Shown: positions 18,239 through 25,518 of the stretch, in pieces
How positions within the stretch are numbered: the first letter of the stretch is position 1
How the letters are laid out: each line of letters starts with the position of its first letter
Assembly (NCBI RefSeq): GCF_001612665.1
Contig: NZ_BDAX01000026.1
Span: 1-46,622, forward strand
Length of the DNA: 46,622 nt
Source of the DNA: Nocardia alba NBRC 108234
GTDB lineage: Bacteria > Actinomycetota > Actinomycetes > Mycobacteriales > Mycobacteriaceae
Reading direction: 5' to 3'
Notes under the pieces: model-generated
Databases searched by the model: none
Told to the model about the DNA's origin: nothing
Seen by the model: the letters and a program-made list of their open reading frames with translations, nothing else
Position numbers and translations under genes: made by a program

Positions 18239-18606
18239 CGCCGGGCCAGCAGGGTGGTCACCGTCCGTCCGAGGTGGTGCAGTTCGATCTCCACCTGGCC
18301 CGGCACCGTCACGGTGAAGTCGAACTGCTGGCCCGACGCCGCGGCGACGGGAAAGGTGTGCGCGGGAGAGGAGTGGACATGCAGTTCGTCGGCGGCGTCA
18401 CTGTCGACCCGCAGCACGATGCGTTGCCCGACTTCGGCTTCGGTGCGCGTATTGGTCGGGGACACCGCGCCGTTCGCGATTCGGATGTCGATGGTGCGGG
18501 CGGCGCGCTCGTCGGTCGGCTCGGACTCCGTACTCGATGAGCAGCCGACCAACAGCGCACCCGCGGCAACCATGACAAGGCTGTACCGGACCCGACGATG
18601 TGTCAC
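18235..18606 (-). CDS. cupredoxin-like lipoprotein
   Basis: This is a 123-residue exported lipoprotein. The signal peptide ends in LLVGC (lipobox, about residue 22), followed by a Ser/Glu linker and a domain resembling the EfeO/cupredoxin_1 fold: IDIRIANGAVSP, VGQRIVLRVDSDAADELHVHS and a final VEIELHHLG strand. His residues in HVHSSPAHTF and ELHHLG could bind metal. The cysteine ligand of a classical blue-copper site is absent, so it is not a standard cupredoxin. It overlaps both neighbours by 4 bases in a four-gene operon. Confidence 0.8.
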   Translation of the reverse strand: MTHRRVRYSLVMVAAGALLVGCSSSTESEPTDERAARTIDIRIANGAVSPTNTRTEAEVGQRIVLRVDSDAADELHVHSSPAHTFPVAAASGQQFDFTVTVPGQVEIELHHLGRTVTTLLARR

Positions 18607-18797
18607 GGATTCTCCTCGGTGCGGTCGGTCCGCGCGGATTGTGCTCGGGTGTCCTCATTTTCGTGCTTCTCCGCGCGCCGGTCACGCATCGCGATGAACA
18701 GCACCAGACCGACCAGAGCCACCGCGGGCAGGAAGGCCGGGATCGCCAGCAGGAGGGAGTGGTCGGCGAGCAGGTCGACGTTCTCCTGGCGAATCAT
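18603..18797 (-). CDS. 64-residue single-pass membrane protein
   Basis: This short protein has one hydrophobic helix (SLLLAIPAFLPAVALVGLVLF) followed by a highly charged cytosolic tail rich in Arg, Glu and Asp. The start at 18797 overlaps the upstream stop by 4 bases (ATGA), and the stop overlaps the downstream lipoprotein gene in the same way. Size and layout resemble accessory subunits of membrane complexes, such as the small subunits of oxidases. No family is recognised. A longer in-frame start at 18902 would run deep into the upstream gene and is rejected. Confidence 0.72.
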   Translation of the reverse strand: MIRQENVDLLADHSLLLAIPAFLPAVALVGLVLFIAMRDRRAEKHENEDTRAQSARTDRTEENP

Positions 18798-20650
18798 GGT
18801 TCGACCGTTGCCTTCTGGTCCGGGACGCTGCCCGCCGCCAGATAACGGTCGTTCACCCGGGCAGCGCCCCACGCCATCGCCGCGATCAAGGCCAGGCTGC
18901 ACGCCAGCACCACCAGGCCCGCGAGACCGATCAGCCAGGACGGATGGTCGAAGGACCGCTCACGCTGCAGTACCGAGATCTCCTCGACGAACGGTCGCGT
19001 GAAGCCCGCGGGCGCGGGCACTTCCGCGGCGCCGATGCCGCGATCGAGCGGCATGAAGATCGGGAGCGCGGATTGCATACGCCCGTCCTGCAGGCGCAGC
19101 ACCGTCTTCCAGGTGCCGTGCACGGGCACCGGACGGGTGGACACGAAGTGGTCGTCGGTGACGCGCCGCAGCTTGTCCACGACGAGGCCGTGGCCGGGAC
19201 TGTCCGCGCCGATACCGCCCTGCCAGGCCAGGATCTCCACCCATTCGGGACTGTCGCCGATCAGGTCGCCGGGGGTGAGCCGGATGTCGGCGGTGACCAT
19301 CCGCCCGCCCTGCTCGGGCTCGGCGTCGGTGAGCGCGACGGTCGCCGACGCGTTCTCCGGCACCCGGATGATCAGCCCGTTCGCGGTGGCCGCGGCCGCG
19401 ATCACCACGGCGGCGACCACGATGCCCCGCCGCACCGTGGGCTTGGGCAGGGCTTCGCCGCGCAAGACGGTGCCGAGCATCGCGCCGATCACACCGCCCG
19501 CCACCCCGACCGGCACCGCCATCGCGAGCAGTTCCAGCCACATCCCGCTGACCCACGGATTGACGAACATCCGCTCTATCCACAGTGATTCGAGCCAGAT
19601 ACCCACCGTCGCCACACCGAGACCGGTGAGCGCACCCCACCAGAGCGGTCGCCGGATCAGCGGCAGGAGGGCGAGCAGTTCGACCACGATCGCGGCGCCG
19701 AGGTACAGCGGGAACACATTGCGCGGCGCTTCGAAGCCGGTGCCGACGAGGACTGCGACAATGGACCGCACGCAGAAGGCGAAGGCCACGAGCAGCAGTG
19801 TGCTGAGTGGGCCGAGGGTCAACCGCGCCGAGATCAGGGCGATCGTGGCGGCGAAGACGATCAGCATCGGTTGCAGGACCAACCGGAACTGCTCGACGCC
19901 GAAGTCGAACTCGACCTGGAAGACCGACAGTCCGATCACCAGGCCGCCGAAAGCGAAGGCCTGAATCGCCCACAGCACCCGCCCGTCGGTGCGTTCGGGG
20001 TCGGGCCGGTTGTAGCGGCCTTCGAGCTCGAGCAGCAGCACCCCGATCAGCGACAGACCCGCACCGCCGATGAGCATGAGGTGGGTGGGTCCCCACAGCG
20101 TGACATCCTGGCCGAACAGCCGGTGCCAGATGTCGTCGAGCGGGAAACCGATCAGCGCGTACAGACCGGCGCCGGCGATCAGAATGCCGCCGACGGGGGC
20201 GTACCAGTCGCGGGTGATCTTCACCGCCGCCGCGCCCGGCTTCTCGTCGAGCGGCAGGATGATCGCGAGCATGCCCGCCATGAACAGGAAGAACAGTCCG
20301 ACCAGGATGAAATAGTGCGCCGGGTTGGCCAGCGGTCCGTCGTCGCGGCCCTTGCCGACGTGCAGGCTCACATCCCAGATGAAGCCGAGAAACGCGGTCA
20401 GGATGGTCGCTAGGAACATCGCGATCGGCAGCGCCACCCAGCCGGGGCGGTTCATCAGCCGGCCGCTGAAGTCGGCCAGCTGTCGCAGCCAGGTGATGCG
20501 GCGCGTCCGATGCAGATACGCCACCCACAGCAGCACCGCGCCGATCACCGCGGCCGCGCCGGTCATCACCGCGACCTGACCGAGAGCGGCGCCACCGCCC
20601 TCGGTGCCCGGCGCGGACAGGATTGTCGAGGGATCGCTCACTGTGGACAC
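18794..20650 (-). CDS. uncharacterised large membrane protein, 618 aa
   Basis: This first gene of a four-gene operon encodes a protein with about 11-12 membrane helices. An extracytoplasmic domain of roughly 150 residues lies before the last helix (from PENASATVALTDAEPEQGG to the WLIGLAGLVVLACSL helix). Membrane His/Trp motifs stand out: NPAHYFIL, DIWHRLFGQD and LWGPTHLMLIGG, the kind of pattern that can hold metal or heme. The soluble domain contains VHGTWKTVLRLQDGR, reminiscent of FixH/YtkA-type beta folds. The GTG at 20650 follows GGAGG by 6 bases. Function unknown; I infer a metal- or redox-related complex with the cupredoxin-like lipoprotein. Confidence 0.82.
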   Translation of the reverse strand: MSTVSDPSTILSAPGTEGGGAALGQVAVMTGAAAVIGAVLLWVAYLHRTRRITWLRQLADFSGRLMNRPGWVALPIAMFLATILTAFLGFIWDVSLHVGKGRDDGPLANPAHYFILVGLFFLFMAGMLAIILPLDEKPGAAAVKITRDWYAPVGGILIAGAGLYALIGFPLDDIWHRLFGQDVTLWGPTHLMLIGGAGLSLIGVLLLELEGRYNRPDPERTDGRVLWAIQAFAFGGLVIGLSVFQVEFDFGVEQFRLVLQPMLIVFAATIALISARLTLGPLSTLLLVAFAFCVRSIVAVLVGTGFEAPRNVFPLYLGAAIVVELLALLPLIRRPLWWGALTGLGVATVGIWLESLWIERMFVNPWVSGMWLELLAMAVPVGVAGGVIGAMLGTVLRGEALPKPTVRRGIVVAAVVIAAAATANGLIIRVPENASATVALTDAEPEQGGRMVTADIRLTPGDLIGDSPEWVEILAWQGGIGADSPGHGLVVDKLRRVTDDHFVSTRPVPVHGTWKTVLRLQDGRMQSALPIFMPLDRGIGAAEVPAPAGFTRPFVEEISVLQRERSFDHPSWLIGLAGLVVLACSLALIAAMAWGAARVNDRYLAAGSVPDQKATVEP

Positions 20651-20763
20651 CGTTGTCCTCCGATATGTCGAAGCGCCCGATCTAAGGGTTACCGACAGTA
20701 TCCCGAATTCCGTGCTGCGCCGATACCCCGCGCGCACAGGTCGCGGTTCAGTGGTCGAAGCGC

Positions 20764-21105
20764 CTAACCGGCAGGCCGGAGCTGCTCCCGGTACCGCTCG
20801 CCCCAGGTCTCCATCAGCCTGATGATCGGGACGAGACCGCGACCGAAATCGGTCAGCTCGTATTCGACCCGGGGCGGGACCTCCGGATACACGGTGCGGG
20901 TGAGGACGCCGTCACGCTCGAGTTCGCGCAGTTGCGCGGTCAGCATTCGCTGGGTCACGTGCGCCATCGCCCGGCGCATCTCGTTGAACCGGGCGGTGCC
21001 CTCGCTCAGCTGGAAGATGATCATGCCCTTCCACTTGCCGCCGATCACATCGAGGGTGACCTCGACCGGGCAGTCGAAATCGAGATCCTGCTTACGTTTC
21101 GCCAC
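20764..21105 (-). CDS. HxlR-family winged-helix regulator
   Basis: This is a 113-residue DNA-binding protein. The N-terminal Cys (DFDCPVEVTL) and the segment VIGGKWKGMIIFQLSEGTARFNEMRRAM are typical of HxlR, followed by the recognition helix region VTQRMLTAQLRELERDGVL and the wing VPPRVEYELTDFG. HxlR proteins often sense electrophiles or oxidants through that cysteine. It is divergent from an azoreductase gene, which it probably controls. The GTG at 21105 is preferred over the ATG at 21129 because the homology begins there and GAGGAT lies upstream. Confidence 0.87.
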   Translation of the reverse strand: MAKRKQDLDFDCPVEVTLDVIGGKWKGMIIFQLSEGTARFNEMRRAMAHVTQRMLTAQLRELERDGVLTRTVYPEVPPRVEYELTDFGRGLVPIIRLMETWGERYREQLRPAG

Positions 21106-21239
21106 GCCACATCCTCGTCTCACCGGCAACGGTATGGAAAAGGGTACCGAGTAACAGAAATGTGCGTTCTTACGCGGAAATTCCCTGTCGGGCAGGCTCG
21201 ATCCCGCACGCCGACCCCGTTCCGACAGGAGTTCCAGAG

Positions 21240-21893
21240 ATGGCTCAGCTACTTCGACTCGATGCCAGCCCTCGTCGATCGCGTTCTCACACCCGCACGC
21301 TGGTCGGGGAGTTCGTCGCGCGCTGGAGCGAGGGTCGACCCGCTGACACCGTGATCCGCCGCGATCTCGGCTACGAACCGCCGCCGCATCTCACCGAGGA
21401 CTGGATCGCCGCCGCCTTCACCACACCGGGGCAGCGCACCGCGCAGATGCGCGACACCCTGGCCTACAGCGACCGACTGGTGGACGAGCTGTTCGCCTCC
21501 GACGTGCTGGTGCTCGGAGTCCCCATGTACAACTTCGGGGTACCGGCGATGCTGAAGGCCTACATCGACCAGATCGTCCGGGTCGGGCGCACCTTCGCCT
21601 TCGATCCCGAGGCCGCGGACCCGTACACGCCGCTCACTTCCGGTAAGCGCGCGTTCGTCATCGTCGGTACCGGCGACGCAGGCTACGAGGCGGGGGGCCC
21701 GCTGGCGAGCATGAACCACGTGGAGCCGTACCTGCGCACGGCGCTGGGTTTCATCGGCATCGACGAGGTCGAGTTCGTCTACACGGGCAACGACGAATTC
21801 GGCGGCGAGCGCCTACAGCGATCCCTCGAACGCGCCCGCAGCCGGGTTGCCGACCTGACTCCTGCGCGCGAAGTCGTCGACGTAGCGGACTGA
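21240..21893 (+). CDS. azoR: FMN-dependent NADH-azoreductase family protein
   Basis: This is a 217-residue flavodoxin-fold quinone/azo reductase that probably removes quinones and other electrophiles with NAD(P)H. Features: the N-terminal phosphate-binding loop LRLDASPRRSRSHTR, the FMN-binding PMYNFGVPAMLKAYIDQIVR, and the third flavin loop VIVGTGDAGYEAGG. AGGAG lies 9 bases before the ATG at 21240. The gene is divergent from an HxlR regulator with 134 bases between starts, a common regulator/target pairing. A strong hairpin follows the stop. Confidence 0.88.
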   Translation: MAQLLRLDASPRRSRSHTRTLVGEFVARWSEGRPADTVIRRDLGYEPPPHLTEDWIAAAFTTPGQRTAQMRDTLAYSDRLVDELFASDVLVLGVPMYNFGVPAMLKAYIDQIVRVGRTFAFDPEAADPYTPLTSGKRAFVIVGTGDAGYEAGGPLASMNHVEPYLRTALGFIGIDEVEFVYTGNDEFGGERLQRSLERARSRVADLTPAREVVDVAD

Positions 21894-21912
21894 GCGCATC
21901 CGACTCGCGATG

Positions 21913-21943
21913 CCGAAACCCCGGACAGAGCCCGGGGTTTCGG
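21913..21943. terminator. strong bidirectional hairpin after azoR
   Basis: CCGAAACCCCGG and CCGGGGTTTCGG form a perfect 12-base stem with a 7-base loop. It sits between the convergent stops of azoR (21893) and the thiolase gene (21968). Confidence 0.85.
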
Positions 21944-21967
21944 TAGGCCGACCTGGATTCTGCTCGG

Positions 21968-23170
21968 TCAGCGAGTGGCGATGATCGCTGAACCATGGCC
22001 GAAGAGGCCCTGGTTTACCGCGATGCCCGCTCGGGCGTTGTCCACTTGGCGGCCATCCGCCTGGCCACGCAGCTGCCAGGTGAGCTCGCAGACCTGGGAG
22101 ATCGCCTGGGCGGGGATGGCCTCGCCGAAGCAGGCAAGGCCGCCGCTGGGGTTCACCGGTATCCGTCCGCCCAAAGTCGTTGCGCCACTGCGCAGCAGAG
22201 TCTCCGCTTCGCCGGTCTCACAGAGGCCGATGTCCTCGTACCAGTCCAGTTCCAGCGCGGTGGACAGGTCATAGACTTCCGCGAAGGACAGGTCGGCGGG
22301 CCCGATCCCTGCCTCTTCGTAGGCGGCGTGCGCGATAGCAGACCGGAAGGTGCGCGACGGTGGCTCGACGGCCACAGCGGAATCCGTCGAGAAATCCGGC
22401 AGATCGAGCACAGTCTTCGGGAAGGTCGGCGTGACCGTCGACAGCGCGGAGATACGAACCGGATCGGCGATGCCGTGGCGGCGCGCGTAGTCCATCGATG
22501 TCAGCACCAGCGCGGCCCCGCCGTCGCTCGTCGCGCAGATATCGAGCAGCCGCAACGGGTCCGAGACGATCGCCGAGGCGGAGATCTCCTCGACCGAGAC
22601 CTCCTTGCGGTAGCGGGCATTCGGGTTGTTCAGGCCGTGCCGGGAGTTCTTCACCTTGACCGCGGCGAAGTCGTCGAGGGTAGCGCCGTGCAAGGCCATG
22701 CGACGCCGGGCGTAGAGCGCGAAATAGATGGGGTTGGTGGCGCCGAGCAGATGGAAGCGCAACCAGTCGGGGTCGTCGCGGCGCTCGCCGCCGACCGGCT
22801 GGAAGAAACCCTTCGGGGTGGTATCCGCGCCGACCACCAGCGCCACCTCGCACAGCCCGGCCAGGATCTGGGCGCGCGCGTTGGCGATGGCCTGCGCACC
22901 GGAGGCGCACGCGGCGTAGCTACTCGAGATCTGCGCACCCGACCAGCCGAGCGCCTGGGCGAACGTCGCGCCCGAGACGAACCCGGGGTAGCCGTTGCGG
23001 ATGGTGTCCGCGCCGGCGATGTAGCCGACGTCGCGGTGGTTCAACCCGGCATCAGCCAGCGCCGCACGCGCCGCCACCAGACCGTATTCGACGAAGTTGC
23101 GTCCCCACTTGCCCCACGGGTGCATGCCCGCGCCGAGGACGGCGATATCGCGATCATTCGTGTCAGTCAT
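21968..23170 (-). CDS. thiolase-family lipid-transfer protein (Ltp3-like)
   Basis: This 400-residue thiolase-fold protein resembles the Ltp/SCP-x proteins of steroid and lipid catabolism. The active-site Cys88 is in YAACASGAQAIANA. Near the C-terminus, NPSGGLACFGEAIPAQ replaces the GHPxGATG loop of true thiolases, so it probably acts as an aldolase or carrier in side-chain shortening rather than as a 3-ketoacyl-CoA thiolase. The ending NQGLFGHGSAI is typical of the Ltp3 group (Rv3523-like). It overlaps the preceding DUF35 gene by 8 bases (ATGACTGA). Thiolase and DUF35 proteins are known to form complexes, as in ChsH2/Ltp2. A KstR-like box lies upstream of the pair. Confidence 0.87.
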   Translation of the reverse strand: MTDTNDRDIAVLGAGMHPWGKWGRNFVEYGLVAARAALADAGLNHRDVGYIAGADTIRNGYPGFVSGATFAQALGWSGAQISSSYAACASGAQAIANARAQILAGLCEVALVVGADTTPKGFFQPVGGERRDDPDWLRFHLLGATNPIYFALYARRRMALHGATLDDFAAVKVKNSRHGLNNPNARYRKEVSVEEISASAIVSDPLRLLDICATSDGGAALVLTSMDYARRHGIADPVRISALSTVTPTFPKTVLDLPDFSTDSAVAVEPPSRTFRSAIAHAAYEEAGIGPADLSFAEVYDLSTALELDWYEDIGLCETGEAETLLRSGATTLGGRIPVNPSGGLACFGEAIPAQAISQVCELTWQLRGQADGRQVDNARAGIAVNQGLFGHGSAIIATR

Positions 23171-23609
23171 TGACCGGCCTCCACATCCACACCGTGTGCT
23201 CCGCGTCCTCGTCCTCGTACAGCGTCCCGACGGTCAACTCCACCGGCATCCCGACGGCCAGGTCGTCGACGGTGAGACCGCGCACGACCTGCCCGAGAAT
23301 CACCATCTGCTCGACCTCGAGCTCCACCGCCGCCACGATGTAGGGCACGAAGGGGTCGGCCGAGACGTAGGGCGCGGGCGGCTTGTACCGCGCGTCGGCG
23401 TACGACCAGATCCGGCCGCGCGTGGAGAACAGGTACTCGACGAGCTCGGAGCCGTCGTGGGTACCTGTGCACTGCGGGTTACGGCAGGCGAGGGTGTTCT
23501 TCGGGAAGTACGGCGTGCCGCAGTCGTTACAGCGAGTTCCTTGAAGGCGTACCCGGCCGTCGTCCGCAGTGAACCAGTCAGCCACCGCGGGGCGTTGTTC
23601 TTTCTGCAC
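23163..23609 (-). CDS. DUF35 zinc-ribbon/OB-fold protein
   Basis: This 148-residue acyl-CoA-binding partner protein has a zinc ribbon in the N-terminal half (Cys27, Cys30, Cys42, Cys47 in a CxxC..CxxxxC layout). An OB fold follows, with TRGRIWSYADARYKPPAPY and IVAAVELEVEQMVILGQVV. Proteins of this family (ChsH2 domain, Rv3521) assist the neighbouring thiolase or hydratase in steroid side-chain breakdown. The GTG at 23609 is chosen because it precedes the conserved region; no clear Shine-Dalgarno is seen. It is coupled to the thiolase gene by an 8-base overlap. Confidence 0.87.
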   Translation of the reverse strand: MQKEQRPAVADWFTADDGRVRLQGTRCNDCGTPYFPKNTLACRNPQCTGTHDGSELVEYLFSTRGRIWSYADARYKPPAPYVSADPFVPYIVAAVELEVEQMVILGQVVRGLTVDDLAVGMPVELTVGTLYEDEDAEHTVWMWRPVND

Positions 23610-23623
23610 GTGGCCGACGCTAT

Positions 23624-23637
23624 AGGAACACGTTCTA
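23624..23637. promoter_or_regulatory. KstR-like operator upstream of the DUF35/thiolase pair
   Basis: The perfect inverted repeat GAACACGTTC occupies 23626-23635. The 14-base window 23624-23637 fits TnnAACnnGTTnnA at all but one defined position (A instead of T at the left end). It lies 15 bases upstream of the GTG at 23609, a typical repressor position. The minus-strand reading TAGAACGTGTTCC shares 11 contiguous bases with the site at 4623. Confidence 0.5.
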
Positions 23638-23736
23638 CTTTGGGGCGGAATCCCGTTCCAGCGCTGCTCGGGCGCGGGTGCGACGGGCGCGACTCGGCGC
23701 AGGCGTGCCCGGTCGTGCCGCCCGCGCTCGGAGGTG

Positions 23737-23742
23737 CATAAT
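23737..23742 (+). promoter_or_regulatory. -10 box for a leaderless start at 23750
   Basis: CATAAT ends 7 bases before the ATG at 23750, supporting that small gene as real and its message as leaderless. Confidence 0.4.
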
Positions 23743-23749
23743 CGAACGT

Positions 23750-23998
23750 ATGTGCGACTCGATTCGGCTCTACCTGCGTAATGGGCGCTGGACGGAACCG
23801 GCTCCGCGCTTCCGCCCGAACGGGCACCGGCTCGGGGCAGGCCGGTCACTCGTCAGCGTGCTGCCGTGCCGACGGATCGGCGGACACCACCGAACGCACA
23901 CCTGCCTCGCCTGCGCCGCCATCACCTACTGCCCGCCGATCCACGCCGACTGCGAACATCAGCACGGCACCGGTCGAATTCCGCCCGCTGAAACCTGA
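23750..23998 (+). CDS. small Cys/His-rich hypothetical protein, 82 aa
   Basis: No family is recognised. The C-terminal half is rich in Cys and His (HHRTHTCLACAAITYC, then HADCEHQH), which suggests a small metal-binding knuckle. The N-terminal half is basic. There is no signal peptide. A CATAAT box 7 bases before the ATG supports a leaderless message. The Arg-rich codons of a G+C-rich frame could also produce such a sequence by chance, so coding status is uncertain. Confidence 0.5.
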   Translation: MCDSIRLYLRNGRWTEPAPRFRPNGHRLGAGRSLVSVLPCRRIGGHHRTHTCLACAAITYCPPIHADCEHQHGTGRIPPAET

Positions 23999-24019
23999 AA
24001 AGGCTTCTCCCCGTGTGAA

Positions 24020-24238
24020 TTACAGCGGGATGATGATGGACCCGCAGGAGTTGGCGCCGACATAGCATCCGATCGCGGTGAGCACGGACTGCACCAGCGT
24101 CGACGAGCCGGTACCCAACGACCCACTGCCCGAATCCAGCGGTGATTCGGCGGCCACGGGACCAGCTGCGGCGACCAGACCGGCGGTTACGGCGAGGACT
24201 GCGGTTCCGGTGCGCAATGCCCGGGAGGTGAGAATCAT
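24020..24238 (-). CDS. small secreted peptide, 72 aa
   Basis: This has an N-terminal signal peptide: basic SRALR, hydrophobic TAVLAVTAGLVAAAG and a cleavage-type AxA before ESP at about residue 33. The mature part is about 39 residues, Ser/Gly-rich, then hydrophobic, with two cysteines (GCYVGANSCGS) that could form a disulfide. A TACGCT box at 24245-24250 (minus strand) ends 6 bases before the ATG, suggesting a leaderless message. Function unknown. Confidence 0.65.
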   Translation of the reverse strand: MILTSRALRTGTAVLAVTAGLVAAAGPVAAESPLDSGSGSLGTGSSTLVQSVLTAIGCYVGANSCGSIIIPL

Positions 24239-24326
24239 GCGAGAAGCGTACGAACGATCAACTGATTCCGAACGCCCCCAATCCTGGGGCACCGGCCTTC
24301 AACGGCCTTTGCCGTCTCACGATCTG

Positions 24327-24398
24327 TGGGCGCAGAGGGGTTCGAACCCCCGACCGCTGGTGTGTAAAACCAGTGCTCTACCGCTGAGCTATACGCCC
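24327..24398 (-). tRNA. tRNA-Val (UAC anticodon)
   Basis: On the minus strand the acceptor arm GGGCGTA pairs with TGCGCCC. The D-arm GCTC-AGCGGTA-GAGC follows, then the anticodon stem CTGGT/ACCAG around loop TTTACAC (anticodon TAC, reading GUA and related valine codons). The T-arm GGGGGTTCGAACCCC completes it. The discriminator base is A and no CCA is encoded. It lies just downstream of ahpE. A weak hairpin at 24302-24315 follows its 3' end. Confidence 0.95.
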
Positions 24399-24401
24399 TG
24401 G

Positions 24402-24425
24402 CACCGCCGGGGAGTACCGGCGGTG
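24402..24425 (-). terminator. hairpin between ahpE and tRNA-Val
   Basis: CACCGCCGG and CCGGCGGTG form a perfect 9-base stem with a 6-base loop, starting 5 bases after the ahpE stop and ending 3 bases before the tRNA. It could terminate ahpE, or fold in a joint ahpE-tRNA transcript that is then processed. Confidence 0.6.
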
Positions 24426-24430
24426 TCGGG

Positions 24431-24895
24431 TTATGAATCTAGCGCGGCGAGGGCTTTCTCCCAAGCCGCCTGGTCACGGGCTTGTCCGGGGCCGTTCATC
24501 TCCGCGAAAGTGATGTAGCCGGACTTGTCGACGACGAAGGTGCCGCGGTTGGGGTAACCGGACTTCTCGTTGAAGACGTCGTAGGACTGGGTGACTGCGC
24601 CGTGCGGCCAGAAGTCCGACAGCAGGGGGAACAGGTAGCCCTGTTCCGCCGCCCAGATCTTGTGGGTGGGTGGGGGGCCGACGGAGATCGCGATGATCTC
24701 GGCGTCGTCGTTCTGGAACTTGGGCAGCTCGTCGCGGACCTTGCACAGCTCGCCCTGGCAGATGCCGGTGAAGGCGAGCGGATAGAACACCAGCAGCACG
24801 TTCTTCTTGCCGCGGAAATCCGACAGGGTGACGGGCTGGTTGTTCTGGTCCTTGAGGGTGAAATCCGGCGCGAGAGTGCCAACCTCTAGCGGCAT
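24431..24895 (-). CDS. ahpE: peroxiredoxin AhpE
   Basis: This is a 154-residue 1-Cys-type peroxiredoxin that reduces peroxides in the cytosol, in mycobacteria via mycothiol/mycoredoxin. The active site is FYPLAFTGICQGELC, with peroxidatic Cys46 in the TxxC frame and a second Cys51 five residues on. The Arg of the active site is probably in PNRGTFVVD. Length and sequence match AhpE (Rv2238c). It is followed by tRNA-Val and preceded, 73 bases upstream on the same strand, by the DUF3052 gene; this order is the same as I recall in M. tuberculosis. Confidence 0.93.
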   Translation of the reverse strand: MPLEVGTLAPDFTLKDQNNQPVTLSDFRGKKNVLLVFYPLAFTGICQGELCKVRDELPKFQNDDAEIIAISVGPPPTHKIWAAEQGYLFPLLSDFWPHGAVTQSYDVFNEKSGYPNRGTFVVDKSGYITFAEMNGPGQARDQAAWEKALAALDS

Positions 24896-24968
24896 ACTAC
24901 GAATCCTCCGTCGTGTCGGGTCTCAGCCGGGCCTGTGAGCCCAACTGAGACCCTAGCGAACGGCGGAT

Positions 24969-25391
24969 TCAGCGCTGTTTGGATGGTGCCTTCGGCTGAA
25001 CGAGGCGTGAGCCCGTCCAACTGCCGAGGCTGATGGTGGATGTCTGGGTCAGGCCGGCCGTGGGTGCGGCTTCGGCGATCTCGCTCGGATCGACATGACC
25101 AGGTTGGCCGGTCTTGGGGGTGAGGACCCAGATGAAGCCTTCATCGGCCAGCGGGCTGATGGCATCCATCAGCTCGTCGGCCAGATCGCCGTCACCTTCT
25201 CGCCACCAGAGCAGGACGGCGTCGACGACCTCATCGGAGTCTTCGTCGACCATCTCGCCGCCGCTGACCTCCTCGATCTCGGCGCGCAATGCGTCGTCGG
25301 TGTCCTCGTCCCAGCCCAATTCCTGAACAACCAAGCCGTGAGAAATGCCAAGCTTCTGAGCGTAGTTCTGCGCGTCCGCCGCGGCGACCAC
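24969..25391 (-). CDS. DUF3052 family protein
   Basis: This is a 140-residue cytosolic, strongly acidic protein (GWDEDTDDALRAEIEE, EMVDEDSDEVVDAV) with WWREGDGDLADELMDA in the middle and a basic C-terminal tail (QPKAPSKQR). It matches the actinobacterial DUF3052 family (Rv2239c). Function unknown. GGAGG 7 bases before the GTG at 25391 fixes the start; the in-frame ATG at 25433 has no such support. Gene order with ahpE on one side and aceE beyond is conserved with mycobacteria. Confidence 0.88.
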   Translation of the reverse strand: MVAAADAQNYAQKLGISHGLVVQELGWDEDTDDALRAEIEEVSGGEMVDEDSDEVVDAVLLWWREGDGDLADELMDAISPLADEGFIWVLTPKTGQPGHVDPSEIAEAAPTAGLTQTSTISLGSWTGSRLVQPKAPSKQR

Positions 25392-25518
25392 GGTGGTGTC
25401 CTCCCTAAACTTCCGACAGTAAGATAGGTGCAAGCGAACATGGTTATCGGCCGCAGCGCAAGCTGATCGGATGAATTGGGACCGTATGCCGCGTGTCGGG
25501 AGGGCGAAATCGGTCGTC

